This document shows, piece by piece, positions 1 through 9,699 of a stretch of 64,000 bases of DNA. The stretch comes from Chthonobacter rhizosphaerae (GTDB lineage Bacteria; Pseudomonadota; Alphaproteobacteria; Rhizobiales; Pleomorphomonadaceae). Position numbers and translations under genes: made by a program. How positions within the stretch are numbered: position 1 is the stretch's first letter; each line of letters starts with the position of its first letter. The notes under the pieces are model-generated. The model did no database searches. It saw only the letters and a program-made list of their open reading frames with translations, and was not told the origin of the DNA. The DNA lies in NCBI RefSeq assembly GCF_013839525.1, contig NZ_JACDIS010000004.1, positions 372,001 through 436,000 on the forward strand, written 5' to 3'.

Positions 1-423
1 CGACGCTCCGGTCGCCTCGAAGGTGGCCGGATAGGTGACGTAGACCGGATCGAGCAGGAGCACGTGATCGCCCGGTTCCAGGAGCACCAGCGCCGACAGG
101 AAGAGCGCGTTCTGGGCGCCGCTCGTCACCGCCACGTGGGCGGCGGTGACGCGGTCGCCGCTCATGCGGGCGTGGCGGGCGGCGAGCGCGTCCCGCAGCG
201 AATCGCGGCCGAGGGTCTCGGTATAGTGGGTGTCGCCGGCCTTGAGGGCCGCCACGGCGGCGTCCACCACCGGGGCCGGCGTGTCCATGTCCGGGTCGCC
301 CACGGACAGCACGATCACATCCTCGCCGCGGGCCTTGGCGGCCTTGGCGCGGGTATGCAGCACCCAGGCGTCGGCTCCCCGGCCGGAGGTGCGTTCGGTG
401 ATCTGCGACAAGCGGCGCGGCAT
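1..423 (-). CDS. PLP-dependent class I/II aminotransferase, 5' part only
   Basis: The visible 141 residues start at an ATG at 423 and run off the left edge. They match the N-terminus of fold-type I aminotransferases of the aspartate aminotransferase group. A VLSVGDPDMDTP segment is followed by a conserved tyrosine region (DTHYTETLGRDSLRDAL), and then by the AVTSGAQNALF segment that contacts the cofactor phosphate. The catalytic lysine lies beyond the window, so substrate cannot be assigned. The gene diverges from the VanZ-like gene, with a 266-bp intergenic stretch between them that must hold both promoters. Confidence 0.85.
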   Translation of the reverse strand, partial: MPRRLSQITERTSGRGADAWVLHTRAKAAKARGEDVIVLSVGDPDMDTPAPVVDAAVAALKAGDTHYTETLGRDSLRDALAARHARMSGDRVTAAHVAVTSGAQNALFLSALVLLEPGDHVLLLDPVYVTYPATFEATGAS

Positions 424-689
424 GGAGGGTTCCGGGCGTGAGGATCGGCGGCGGACACGACGGTCGGCCGCGGCAAGGAGGCCGCACCGTCCCGACCCGC
501 GGGCGTCTTGTCAACCGCCTCGCAGGCCGTTACGGCTCGCCCGGTGATCGTGCCGATGTCGGTTCTTTACGCCGCCGGCTGCGATGCGATGTTTCGCGTT
601 CAATTTTAACGACCGCCTCGCCAGGACTTTAACCGGTCCCGGTCCAGGGTGAATGCCGTCAGTCATCCGCTCCGGAGCCGCCCGTTTCC

Positions 690-1124
690 ATGTCCCGCCG
701 CCCTCTCGTCATCACGACGGAACAGCTCACCGCCACACTCGTCCTCACCGGCCTCGGCCTGTTCGGCCTGCTGGCGGGCCTGTTGGGCACGCTCGGCGTC
801 ACGGAGCCGTTCGACAAGGTGATCCACGCGGCCTTCTTCCTGGCCATGGCCGCCACGCTCTTCTTCGTGGTGGGCCGGCGCGCGCTGCTGGCGTCGGTGC
901 TCGCCTTCGTGGTCGGCGTCTTCGGCGAGATGGCCCAGTCGCTCACCAACGTGCACACCGTGTCGGTGCTGGACGTGGCGGCCAACGCGGCCGGCATCGC
1001 GGTCTTCCTGCTCGCGGCCTCGCCGACCACGCACGCGCGGCGCCACTGGCGCGCCCGCCGGGAGCGCCGGATCCTCGCCCACGTCTATCGCCGCGGCTCC
1101 CATCGGGGCGGCTACGCCCGCTGA
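690..1124 (+). CDS. VanZ-like small membrane protein
   Basis: The protein has 144 residues and about four predicted membrane segments: residues ~14-34, ~47-62, ~67-82 and ~95-112. The FDKVIHAAFF stretch, the GEMAQS segment and the LDVAANAAGI ending of the last segment fit the VanZ-like family pattern (D-K-x-x-H, E-x-x-Q, D-x-x-x-N-x-x-G). The C-terminus is a basic cytoplasmic tail. VanZ itself gives low-level teicoplanin resistance, but most relatives have no known function. The 3' end overlaps the convergent BatD-like gene by 13 bp. The family call is by motif only. Confidence 0.7.
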   Translation: MSRRPLVITTEQLTATLVLTGLGLFGLLAGLLGTLGVTEPFDKVIHAAFFLAMAATLFFVVGRRALLASVLAFVVGVFGEMAQSLTNVHTVSVLDVAANAAGIAVFLLAASPTTHARRHWRARRERRILAHVYRRGSHRGGYAR

Positions 1125-2512
1125 AGCGCCCGCGCCGCCGGTGAGGCGACAGGATCGCCGGCCGGCGGGCGCAGGGACCGGATGACCGCTTCGGCCAGCC
1201 GCCGGTGGTCCGGCGCCGGGCCGGGCGGATCGGCATAGAGGTGCCGGTCGAGGGCCGGCAGGTCCGGGAGGGTCGCCGGGTCCAGGCGCCCCGCCCCGGC
1301 GAGGCTGGTGACCGCGGCGCGGAGCGCCACGCCGTCCCGTCGCCTCGCAGCCCGGCGCAGCAGCCGCCGCTCGCGCCGGACGACGAGGGATCGTCGCCGG
1401 CCGGCCACGAGGGCCCGCAGCGCGTCCGGCGCCACGAGCGCGAGCGCGAGGCCGAGCGTCGCCACGAAGGCCACGGCGCCGGCAAGGCCGGCGAGCATCA
1501 TGGGCAAGCCGCGTCCGGCCCCCGGCGGCGCGTCCGTCGGCGCGACGATGCCGAGCGCCAGTTCGAGCGCCGCCACGTCCGGCGTCCGGTTCCCGGCGGC
1601 GAGCGCCACGGTGCGGGCCGGGATCTCCACCGTGCGCATCGCGCCTGCCGTCACGTCGTACCAGGGCATGGTCACCGCCGGCAGCGTCACGGGCCGGTCG
1701 GTGGTCGGCCGGATGTCCCAACTGTAGACGACCCGGGCGATCGGGCCTTCCGGCGCGTTCTTCACCTCCTTCAGTCGGCCCGGCCGGCGCAGCGACCGGT
1801 CGCGCAGCGCCAGTTCGCTCTCCGGTTGGACGGCCCCGAGGCCGATGCGGGTCTCCCGCTCCGGCACGCCCGGGAAAACGATGAGACCGTCCGCCTTGAG
1901 GGCCGGCGCGGGCGGGATCTGGTCGTCGAACACGCCCTCGGCCTCGATGGTGAGCGTGCGCCGGGTGGACTGGCCGACGGCGAGCCGCTCCGGCGGAACG
2001 GACCAGGCGTCCGTGACGGTGAACCGCCGTGCCGGGATCCACCACACGTCGGCCGGCGCCGGCGCCGGCACCACCTGGAGCGGCACCGGCTCGCTGAGGA
2101 CGTCGATCTTCCGCGTCTTCATCTTCTCGTCGAGGATGGTCAGGTGGTGGACGAAGGGCGGGATGACGACCGTGCCGCTGCGCTGAGGGAAGACCGCGAC
2201 GGTCCGCTCGAAGGCCCGGATGGTGAGCCCGTCCTCGAACACGTCGAACCAGAGGTCGCGCCCGACGCGCACCAGGCGGAAGCCGGCCTCCTTGGGATCC
2301 TCCATCTTCTCCAGCGTCACCGGCACCCTGAACCGGGCCCGCACCTTCAGGATCACCATCTCCTGGGGGCGGATCTCCGGCCCGGCGTTCTCCACGTCCA
2401 CCCAGAGGCGGATGCCCGGATGGGTGGACGCGGCCGACGCCGGCCCGATCAGGCCCGTAAGGGCGAGCGCCAGGACGAGCGTGAGCGCCACGGCGGCCGA
2501 TCGCGTCGTCAT
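1112..2512 (-). CDS. BatD-like oxygen-tolerance family membrane protein
   Basis: This is the last gene of the seven-gene Bat-type operon and encodes 466 residues. An N-terminal signal peptide (MTTRSAAVALTLVLALALTG) leads into a periplasmic beta-rich region. A single membrane segment follows near residues 340-365 (GLAGAVAFVATLGLALALV) with a basic cytoplasmic tail. The start ATG at 2512 overlaps the TGA of the upstream TPR gene (ATGA), which decides the start over a longer in-frame extension. BatD proteins occur with MoxR/DUF58/VWA proteins and are linked to aerotolerance and envelope stress. The biochemical role is unknown. Confidence 0.75.
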   Translation of the reverse strand: MTTRSAAVALTLVLALALTGLIGPASAASTHPGIRLWVDVENAGPEIRPQEMVILKVRARFRVPVTLEKMEDPKEAGFRLVRVGRDLWFDVFEDGLTIRAFERTVAVFPQRSGTVVIPPFVHHLTILDEKMKTRKIDVLSEPVPLQVVPAPAPADVWWIPARRFTVTDAWSVPPERLAVGQSTRRTLTIEAEGVFDDQIPPAPALKADGLIVFPGVPERETRIGLGAVQPESELALRDRSLRRPGRLKEVKNAPEGPIARVVYSWDIRPTTDRPVTLPAVTMPWYDVTAGAMRTVEIPARTVALAAGNRTPDVAALELALGIVAPTDAPPGAGRGLPMMLAGLAGAVAFVATLGLALALVAPDALRALVAGRRRSLVVRRERRLLRRAARRRDGVALRAAVTSLAGAGRLDPATLPDLPALDRHLYADPPGPAPDHRRLAEAVIRSLRPPAGDPVASPAARALQRA

Positions 2513-3366
2513 CACCAGTCCTCCCCGCCGGGCTGGACCGCCCGGCCCTCCTCCACGCGCCGCTTGCGTTCGGCCGCGATGCGCAGCCGCAGCCAGCGGC
2601 CCGGGTCGTCCGGGATGGCCGCGAGCCATTGCAGGGTCGCCTGGGACGCCTCGTGCCGGGCGGCCTCCTGGCGCCGCCGCCGGTCCGCCTCCTCGGCGGC
2701 GGCCGAATCGGTCGGCCCGCCGCCCTTCGCGGCCGTGCCGGCCGCATCCGTCGCCGAGCCGGACGAGGACCCCTCCCCGGCTTCCGTCTGGTCGGCCTTC
2801 GGGGTGCCGCGCCGCTCCACGTTGCCGCTGCCCGCCGCTTCGTTGGTGCTGGACCCTTCCCGGTCGCCCACCATGCCGTCGCCCATGGACGAGACCGCCG
2901 CCGCGTTCGGGTCGGACGTGTCCATCGCGCCGCTCTGGTGGTCGATCCGCGCGCCGCTGTTGGCGAGGCCGCCCGGCGGGGGCGGCCCCTTGGCGGTCGC
3001 TTCGCTCAGCATCCTCTCCACGACGGCCCGGTTGATCCGGGCGTCGCCGTCATCCGGGTTGCGGGCGAGCGCGAGGTCGTAGGCCTTGACCGCGAGGTCT
3101 AGGTCGCCCGCCCGCGCGAGGGCGTTGCCGAGATTGTAGGCGGCCTCGGGGCTTCGGGTGAGCCGGAGCTGTTCGGCCGCCTCGTCCGGGCGGCCGGCGC
3201 GCAGGAGCGCCACGCCCCGCCAGGCGGGATCGTCGAACACCCGGGCGGCGAGGTCCGGCTGGCCGGCCGCGAGGAGGAGACGGCCGAGGCGGGTCGGCCC
3301 GGCGGCGAGCGCGACGGCGCCGAGGAGGAGGAGGGTGAGGATCAGGATCGGGAGCGCGCGTCTCAC
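2512..3366 (-). CDS. TPR-repeat protein of the Bat operon (BatC/BatE-like)
   Basis: The protein has 284 residues. A hydrophobic N-terminus (RALPILILTLLLLGAVALAAG) is followed by tetratricopeptide repeats over roughly residues 25-120, including the segment EAAYNLGNALARAGDLDLAVKAYDLALARNPDD. The remainder is low-complexity, Gly/Ser/Ala/Glu-rich and probably disordered, ending in a short charged helix. Similar TPR proteins sit between the VWA protein and BatD in Bat operons and are thought to be scaffolds. It overlaps the next gene by ATGA and the preceding VWA gene by 4 bp. Confidence 0.75.
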   Translation of the reverse strand: MRRALPILILTLLLLGAVALAAGPTRLGRLLLAAGQPDLAARVFDDPAWRGVALLRAGRPDEAAEQLRLTRSPEAAYNLGNALARAGDLDLAVKAYDLALARNPDDGDARINRAVVERMLSEATAKGPPPPGGLANSGARIDHQSGAMDTSDPNAAAVSSMGDGMVGDREGSSTNEAAGSGNVERRGTPKADQTEAGEGSSSGSATDAAGTAAKGGGPTDSAAAEEADRRRRQEAARHEASQATLQWLAAIPDDPGRWLRLRIAAERKRRVEEGRAVQPGGEDW

Positions 3367-4295
3367 GAGCGCCTCCGGAACAGGGTGAGGAGCGGCAGGA
3401 GCGCCAGGACGGCCAGCCAGCGGCCCATGTCGGCCCAGGCGAGGACGGCGAACTCGCTGCGTCCGAGCCGCCCGGCGGTGGACGCGGCGACGAGGCGCTC
3501 GATGGCGGCGGGATCGTCCGCGTCGACCAGCCGGCCGCCGCCGGCCCCGGCGAGCCGCGCCGCGGACGCCCGATCCGGGGCCGGGGCGGTCTCCGGCCGC
3601 CCGGGCGGCGCCAGGAAGACCACGTCGAGCCGATGGCCGGTGCCGGAGAGGCGCGCCGCCTCGGCGAGCGCGTCGTCCGCGATGCCGCCGCCGTCGGTGA
3701 TCAGCACGAGCGAGCCGCCCGTGATGCCGGCCGCATGGAACCGGTCGGCCGCGAGCGCCACCGCGCGGGCCGGCGCGGTGCCGGCCTCCTCGATCATGTC
3801 GCCGCGGATGGTGGCGACGAGTTCGGCGAGCGCCGGTCGGTCGGCCGTGAAGGTCGCCGCCATGTAGGCGTCGCCGCCATAGACGAGAAGGCCGGTCTGC
3901 CGGGTTCCGGCCGCCTCGGCGACCTGGAGCGCCGCGAGGCGGGCCTCCGCCGGGTCGCCGCCCGCCGCCATGGAGCGGGACACGTCCATGCCGATCAGGA
4001 CCGCGTCGAGGTTGCGGAAGGTGTCGTCCGTGTTCCGCTCCAGCGCCGGGCCGGCAAGCGCGACGGCCACCAGGATGGCGGCGACGAGCGCGGCGGGCGG
4101 CCGGCGGCTCTCCGTCGTCGGCACGTCGATCTGGCCGCGGATCTTCAGGGCGTCCAGGAGCGGGGCGTCGATCGCCCGCCGCCAGTCGCCGAGAACGCCG
4201 CGCGCCGTCACGAGGGCCCCGAGGGCGAGAAGGGCGAGCGGCACGACCAGCCAGAGCGGCCGCAGGAGCGCGAAGCCGTCGAAGAGCGCGATCAC
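3363..4295 (-). CDS. VWA-domain membrane protein, BatB-like
   Basis: This 310-residue protein starts at a GTG (4295) that overlaps the TGA of the upstream VWA gene. It has two N-terminal membrane segments (~residues 13-32 and 67-83), a von Willebrand factor A domain and a C-terminal membrane segment before RRRS. The MIDAS metal site reads DVSRSM at residues 104-109, a slight variant of DxSxS. A conserved LITDGGG strand and downstream Asp complete the site. Paired VWA proteins of this type (BatA/BatB) are thought to work with MoxR-type ATPases as metal-dependent assembly partners. Confidence 0.8.
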   Translation of the reverse strand: MIALFDGFALLRPLWLVVPLALLALGALVTARGVLGDWRRAIDAPLLDALKIRGQIDVPTTESRRPPAALVAAILVAVALAGPALERNTDDTFRNLDAVLIGMDVSRSMAAGGDPAEARLAALQVAEAAGTRQTGLLVYGGDAYMAATFTADRPALAELVATIRGDMIEEAGTAPARAVALAADRFHAAGITGGSLVLITDGGGIADDALAEAARLSGTGHRLDVVFLAPPGRPETAPAPDRASAARLAGAGGGRLVDADDPAAIERLVAASTAGRLGRSEFAVLAWADMGRWLAVLALLPLLTLFRRRS

Positions 4296-5254
4296 GGCCG
4301 CCTCCTGTCGAACACGAAGAGGGCCGCGAGGAGGAGGACGGCGGCGCCCGCCGGCCAGGGCCAGAGCGAGACCGCGACCGCCACGGACGGCGCCGCCGCC
4401 CGGCCGCCCTCCAGGGCGTCGATGGCGCTCGTCACCGCCTTCAGGTCGTCCGTGGACCGCACCCGGAAGAAGGATCCGCCGCTGACCGACGCGATCGCCT
4501 CCAGGGTGGCGGCGTCCACGAGGCTGCCGGCGCCCTCGCTCCCGGCCAGCGTCTCGGTGGTGCCGAGCGCGATGGTGTGGACCTTGATGCCGAGGCCGCG
4601 GGCGAGCTCCGCCGCCGTCTCGGCACGGACCGCGCCCGCCGTCGAGGTGCCGTCGGAGAGGAGGACCACCACCCGGCTCGGCGCCGTGCTGTCGCGCAGG
4701 CGCTTGATGGCGAGGCCGAGGCCGTCGCCGATGGCGGTCGAGCGGCCGAGGTCGCCGATGGCGGCTGTCTCCATGGCCTCGGCCACGGCGGCGACGTCGA
4801 AGGTCGGCACCGCCGCCACCTCCGCCTGCTCGGCGAAGAAGACGAGCCCGACCCGGTCGCCGGCCCGGCCGCGCAGGAAGTCGGCCGACACGGCCTTCAC
4901 GGCGTCGATGCGCCGGACCGGCTGGCCGTTCAGCTGGAAGTCCTTGGCCTCCATGCTGCCGGAGAGGTCGAGCACGAGCACGATCTCGCGCCCGGTCGCC
5001 GGCAGCGCGGGCGAGGGCAGCACCCGCTGGGGACCGGCGATCGCCACCACCAGGGCGAGCCAGGCCGCCCAGGCGAGAAGCCGGTGGGTGCGGTCGCGCC
5101 TCGCCGCCGCCGCCTCGCCGGACCCGAGCGTGGCGGCGATCGCGTCCGGCACGACGACGGCGGCGGCCGCGGCCGGTCGCGGCGGCAGGAAACGCGCGGC
5201 GAGAAGCGGCAGGGGCGCCAGGAGAAGCGCCAGGGGGGACGCGAACCACTCCAT
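4292..5254 (-). CDS. VWA-domain membrane protein, BatA-like
   Basis: The protein has 320 residues with membrane segments at ~1-22 and ~58-73, a VWA domain from about residue 89, and a C-terminal membrane segment. The MIDAS motif DLSGSM is intact at residues 96-101, with a VVLLSDGTST strand further on. Its stop is shared with the downstream GTG start of the second VWA gene, so translation is probably coupled. Upstream it touches the DUF4381 gene. Family knowledge links this class to MoxR ATPases and envelope or redox-stress phenotypes. Confidence 0.85.
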   Translation of the reverse strand: MEWFASPLALLLAPLPLLAARFLPPRPAAAAAVVVPDAIAATLGSGEAAAARRDRTHRLLAWAAWLALVVAIAGPQRVLPSPALPATGREIVLVLDLSGSMEAKDFQLNGQPVRRIDAVKAVSADFLRGRAGDRVGLVFFAEQAEVAAVPTFDVAAVAEAMETAAIGDLGRSTAIGDGLGLAIKRLRDSTAPSRVVVLLSDGTSTAGAVRAETAAELARGLGIKVHTIALGTTETLAGSEGAGSLVDAATLEAIASVSGGSFFRVRSTDDLKAVTSAIDALEGGRAAAPSVAVAVSLWPWPAGAAVLLLAALFVFDRRRP

Positions 5255-5721
5255 CAGGGCGGCCTCCGCCAGGACCGCACGAAGCGGACGAGGGTGGGGC
5301 CGAGGGGCTCGGCCGGGCCGGCGCCGTAGAGGTCGTCCACCAGCCGGCGCCCGTGGCCCTTGGAGAAGAAGGAGGTGCGGAACAGCCGGTCGAGTTCGGC
5401 GAGCCAGGCGTCGCCGTCGAGGCGGGCCGCCGCCGGCCCGGCCACTGCCGCGACGAACCGGCGAAGAACCGCGGCCTCGGCCGCCAGCTGCTCCGGGGCC
5501 GGCAGGTCGGGCACGCGGGCGAGCGCCGCGAGCGCCTGCCGCCGGTCCGATCCGGCCCGGCCGCGCGACCGGCGGGCGAGCGCCCCGAGCGCCGTGACGA
5601 GAACCGCCAGGGCGGCGCCGAGGACGGCCGCGAAGACGAGGTCGCCGGAGGTCATGGCCTCAGGCGGCGCCGGCCAGCGGTCGGGGCGCAGCAGCGACAG
5701 CGGATCAGGCGCGCCGTCCAT
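5254..5721 (-). CDS. DUF4381 domain-containing membrane protein
   Basis: The protein has 155 residues with one membrane segment (~residues 26-48, DLVFAAVLGAALAVLVTALGAL). A basic cytoplasmic helical region follows, with the conserved C-terminal FRTSFFSKGHGRRLVDDLYG segment. Length and position between DUF58 and the BatA-like protein are those of DUF4381 proteins. The ATG at 5721 lies inside the end of the upstream DUF58 gene (17-bp overlap). No enzymatic function is known for the family. Confidence 0.75.
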   Translation of the reverse strand: MDGAPDPLSLLRPDRWPAPPEAMTSGDLVFAAVLGAALAVLVTALGALARRSRGRAGSDRRQALAALARVPDLPAPEQLAAEAAVLRRFVAAVAGPAAARLDGDAWLAELDRLFRTSFFSKGHGRRLVDDLYGAGPAEPLGPTLVRFVRSWRRPP

Positions 5722-6607
5722 CGAGCCCCTCCAGCCGGAAGGCGAGATCGTCCGGCTCCGTCTCCGCCGGCACCAGGACCGCGCCGGCCCCGACCGCCCG
5801 CAGGCGGGACAGCCGGGCGTCGGCCGACAGCTTGGCGGTCTCAGCCCCGACGAGGCCGACGGCCCGCCGGCCGCTCCGATCCGCATAGGGGTAGACGCCG
5901 CGCGGCGGCTGGCGCTCGAAGGCGTCGCTGACGAGAAGGATCGTCAGGTCCACCCGGTGCAGGATTCGCGACAGCGCGTCCTCGAACCCGTCGCCCGGCG
6001 CATCGAGGCCGCTCGCCGCGACGAGGGTTCCGCCCGGCGGAAGCAGGCGCGCGGCCGTCTCCAGGGCCGGGCCGAGCGGATCGACGCCCTGACCGGCCGC
6101 GAGCGCCGTGCGGTGGGCGCGCGCCAGGGCGCCGACCACCGCCACCATGGCGCGCTCTCCCACCATCGGCTTGACGAAGACCGGCTCGCCCGGCGACAGG
6201 GCGAGCACGCCGATGCGGCCGCCGTCCGCCACGGCGGACCAGCCGACGAGCGCCAGCGCCTCCGCGGCCGCCACGGACAGGAGGGCCCGGCGGGTGCCGA
6301 ACAGCATGGGCGGGCGGAAGTCCGCCACCAGCAGGGTGGTCCGCTCGCGTTCGTCGCGGAAGGTGCGCACGTGCGGCTCGCCGGTGCGCGCCGTCACGTT
6401 GCGGTCGATGTGGCGGACGTCGTCGCCATGGCTCCAGGTGCGGACGTCGTCGGTCTCGCTGCCGCGGCCGCGCCGGCGCGTGACGAACGGCCCGGGGCGC
6501 GACGACGTGCGCCGCGACGCCGCCCGGCGCGCCTCCGCCGCCAGGTGGCGCAGGCCGAGCAGCCGGTCCGGGTCCACCGCAACGCCGGGTTCCTCGAGCG
6601 CGCCCAT
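5705..6607 (-). CDS. DUF58 domain-containing protein
   Basis: The protein has 300 residues. The DUF58 signature lies at residues ~50-70 (SETDDVRTWSHGDDVRHIDRN), followed by RTGEPHVRTFRDERERTTLL and a VWA-like fold in the C-terminal half. DUF58 proteins almost always neighbour a MoxR ATPase and are thought to be its partner. The ATG at 6607 lies 11 bp after the MoxR stop codon. The open frame continues upstream, but only through the MoxR gene in another frame. Confidence 0.85.
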   Translation of the reverse strand: MGALEEPGVAVDPDRLLGLRHLAAEARRAASRRTSSRPGPFVTRRRGRGSETDDVRTWSHGDDVRHIDRNVTARTGEPHVRTFRDERERTTLLVADFRPPMLFGTRRALLSVAAAEALALVGWSAVADGGRIGVLALSPGEPVFVKPMVGERAMVAVVGALARAHRTALAAGQGVDPLGPALETAARLLPPGGTLVAASGLDAPGDGFEDALSRILHRVDLTILLVSDAFERQPPRGVYPYADRSGRRAVGLVGAETAKLSADARLSRLRAVGAGAVLVPAETEPDDLAFRLEGLDGRRA

Positions 6608-6618
6608 CGCCGGCCCCT

Positions 6619-7605
<987 letters not shown>

Positions 7606-7890
7606 CGACTTCCTCCCTCGGCCGGCCCCCTCTTCGTCGCGGAGCTTCGGCGGCTGGCCCGGCCCGGACCGATCCAGGCTCAACACTAGGCCGGACGCGT
7701 GGCCAGTCACAACGGTCGAAACGGGAGCCGGGCCTGTGACAACCCGTCCCCCGTCAGATCAACGCACCAGGGTGCGCGATGGTCCCCTCGCAGCCGGCGA
7801 CCGGCCGGCCGCGACTCCGGGAGCCGATTGCCAAGCGCCGCCGCGCGGCCCATGGTCCTTCCCCTATCGGGTCATCAGGAGGACGGCGGA

Positions 7891-8286
7891 ATGGCCGACG
7901 TACGGTCCATGTGCGCGATCGGGCTCAGGGGTCAGCTCGGTCTCAACGGCTGGCTGCCCTGGGAGGGCGACCGGCGGCCGGAGTTCGTGGCCGACGTGGA
8001 GCGCTTCTTCGAGCTCACCCGCGGCCACGTGCTGATCGCGGGTCCCCGCACGGTGGCGTCGGTGCCGGACTGGGCGCGCGAGGAGCGCACCGTGGTGGAA
8101 ATCCGCTCCCACATGGTGCCGGAGGAGGTGATCGCCCGGTTCAAGGGACGGCGCGTCTTCGTCGGCGGCGGGCCGTCCGTCTGGGCCGCCTACGCCCATC
8201 TGATCCAGGTGTGGGACATCACGCGCCTGCCCTACGACGGCCCGGCGGACCGGTGGTTCGATCCCGCCTGGCTGGTCGGCGGCTGA
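7891..8286 (+). CDS. Short dihydrofolate reductase-like protein
   Basis: At 131 residues this is clearly shorter than the usual ~160 for DHFR. The fold is recognisable: an N-terminal strand, a GQLGLNGWLPW loop (compare the Met20 loop), a HVLIAGPRTVASVP segment in place of the NADPH-binding MGRxTxES, and VFVGGGPSVWAAY for the IGGGxxY motif. The acidic residue expected five positions after the loop tryptophan is not at the usual place, so catalytic activity is uncertain. AGGAGGA 8 bp upstream fixes the ATG at 7891. It diverges from the MoxR operon. Confidence 0.65.
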   Translation: MADVRSMCAIGLRGQLGLNGWLPWEGDRRPEFVADVERFFELTRGHVLIAGPRTVASVPDWAREERTVVEIRSHMVPEEVIARFKGRRVFVGGGPSVWAAYAHLIQVWDITRLPYDGPADRWFDPAWLVGG

Positions 8287-8418
8287 CCGGCGGCCCGCGA
8301 TCCGGCCGGCGAACGAAGCCCGGACCGAAAAGGCGGCAGCGGAACCGCCCGCGCCCCTCGTGACAGGACCGGCGCATCCCGGTAACGTCGCGCATCATCG
8401 ATCGCGTCGAGGTGGTGC

Positions 8419-9060
8419 GTGACAGACAGGCCGGACGAGCGGAGCGGTTCCGACGTTCTCATCACGGGCTCGGGCGCGCCGCATGTGCCCCGCCATACCC
8501 TGGAGCAGGCGATCGGCGCGCAGATCCGCCAGCAGCGCAAGCGGCTGGAGATCACCGCCGCCGAGCTCGCCGCGGCGGCCGACATCTCGCCGGGCATGAT
8601 GTCCAAGATCGAGAACGGCCAGATCTCGCCGTCGCTCTCCACCCTGAACGCGGTGGCGAACGCCCTCAATGTGCCGATCTCCGCCCTCTTCGCCACCTAC
8701 GAGGAGCGGCGGGACTGTTCCTACGTGAAGGCGAACCAGGGCGTCGGGATCGAGCGCCGGGGCACCAAGGCGGGCCACCACTACCAGCTGATCGGCCATT
8801 CCCTCGGCGGGGACGTGGTGGTGGAGCCCTACCTCATCACCCTGTCGGAGGAGGCCCAGCCCTACACGGCCTTCCAGCACAGCGGCATCGAGCTGATCTA
8901 CATGCTCACCGGCCGGGTGGTCTACCGACACGCGGACAAGTCCTATCTCCTGGAGCCCGGCGACACCCTCTTCTTCGACGCGGGCGCGCCGCACGGGCCG
9001 GAGGATCTCGTCGAACTGCCCATGAGCTACCTGTCGATCATCATCTACGGCAAGGACTGA
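8419..9060 (+). CDS. XRE-family regulator with C-terminal cupin sensor domain
   Basis: The protein has 213 residues. A helix-turn-helix DNA-binding domain occupies residues ~33-90, with the pattern TAAELAAAADISPGMMSKIENGQISPS. A cupin beta-barrel covers ~120-210, with EPGDTLFFDAGAPHGPE as its second metal-binding motif. Regulators of this layout usually sense a small molecule and control nearby catabolic or efflux genes. The start is a GTG at 8419 with GAGG six bases upstream. No obvious target gene adjoins it, so its regulon is unknown. Confidence 0.85.
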   Translation: MTDRPDERSGSDVLITGSGAPHVPRHTLEQAIGAQIRQQRKRLEITAAELAAAADISPGMMSKIENGQISPSLSTLNAVANALNVPISALFATYEERRDCSYVKANQGVGIERRGTKAGHHYQLIGHSLGGDVVVEPYLITLSEEAQPYTAFQHSGIELIYMLTGRVVYRHADKSYLLEPGDTLFFDAGAPHGPEDLVELPMSYLSIIIYGKD

Positions 9061-9110
9061 CCGCCCGGCGCCTGACGGTCGAGGCGCGAGGATCCGGGCG
9101 CGAGGCGAAC

Positions 9111-9135
9111 GGAATAGGATCCGGCTGCGTTCGTT
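9111..9135 (+). promoter_or_regulatory. EcfG-type general stress promoter candidate
   Basis: GGAAT, then 16 bases, then CGTT. This is one mismatch from the alphaproteobacterial EcfG consensus GGAAC-N16/17-CGTT. The -10 element ends 33 bases before the ATG of the DUF1236 gene, a normal promoter distance. Confidence 0.4.
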
Positions 9136-9168
9136 TGGACGGTGGGGGCGCTTGTCGTGGAGAACGTC

Positions 9169-9567
9169 ATGCGTAACGCAACCATTCGAACGCTTGCTCT
9201 CGCCGCCGGCCTGGCCATGACCGCCGGCACCGCCATCGCGCAGGACAGCACGGTCACCGGCGCCGCCGGCGGGGCCGCCACCGGCGCGATCCTGGGCGGA
9301 CCGGTGGGCGCGGCCGTCGGCGGGGTCGCCGGCGCGGCCCTCGGCTCGACCATCGATCCGCCGCCCGCGGAAGTCCGCCAGGTCGTCATCGACCAGCAGG
9401 CGACCTCCGTCGCCGTGGAAGGCGAAGTGGCCGTGGGCCAGCCTCTGCCGGAGACCGTCACCCTGCAGCCGGTGCCGGGTTACGACACCTACACCTATGC
9501 GATCGTGAACGAGCGTCGCGTGATCGTCGATCCGCAGACCCGCGTCGTCGTCGACGTGGTGAACTGA
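9169..9567 (+). CDS. Exported DUF1236 protein with glycine-zipper segment
   Basis: The protein has 132 residues with a signal peptide (cleavage likely after ..TAIAQ). A glycine-zipper stretch (residues ~31-58, alternating Gly/Ala) follows, then a C-terminal DUF1236 domain with the typical PVPGYDTYTYAIVNERRVIVDP core and a Val-rich end. DUF1236 proteins are small periplasmic or membrane-associated proteins of alphaproteobacteria with unknown role. GGAG seven bases upstream supports the ATG at 9169. It may belong to the general stress regulon (see promoter). Confidence 0.8.
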   Translation: MRNATIRTLALAAGLAMTAGTAIAQDSTVTGAAGGAATGAILGGPVGAAVGGVAGAALGSTIDPPPAEVRQVVIDQQATSVAVEGEVAVGQPLPETVTLQPVPGYDTYTYAIVNERRVIVDPQTRVVVDVVN

Positions 9568-9646
9568 ACCAGCCATCGATCGAAGCCGGCGGCCGGGTCC
9601 ATCCTGGCCGCCGGTCGTCCTGCCCGCCGCGACGGGCGGCACGGAA

Positions 9647-9674
9647 AAGGCGCGGCACCGGAGTGCCGCGCCTT
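9647..9674. terminator. Bidirectional intrinsic terminator
   Basis: A perfect 12-bp stem (AAGGCGCGGCAC / GTGCCGCGCCTT) with a 4-base loop lies between the convergent DUF1236 gene and the small exported-protein gene. The T-run is on the minus-strand side (TTTTCC). Confidence 0.75.
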
Positions 9675-9699
9675 CGTCGTTCCTGCGGCCGGCGTCCGG

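Noticed and set aside
663-2747. A 694-codon open frame on the minus strand across VanZ-like and BatD-like genes
   Set aside because: Arg/Pro/Gly-rich translation with no domain, in a different frame from the BatD-like gene that it overlaps.
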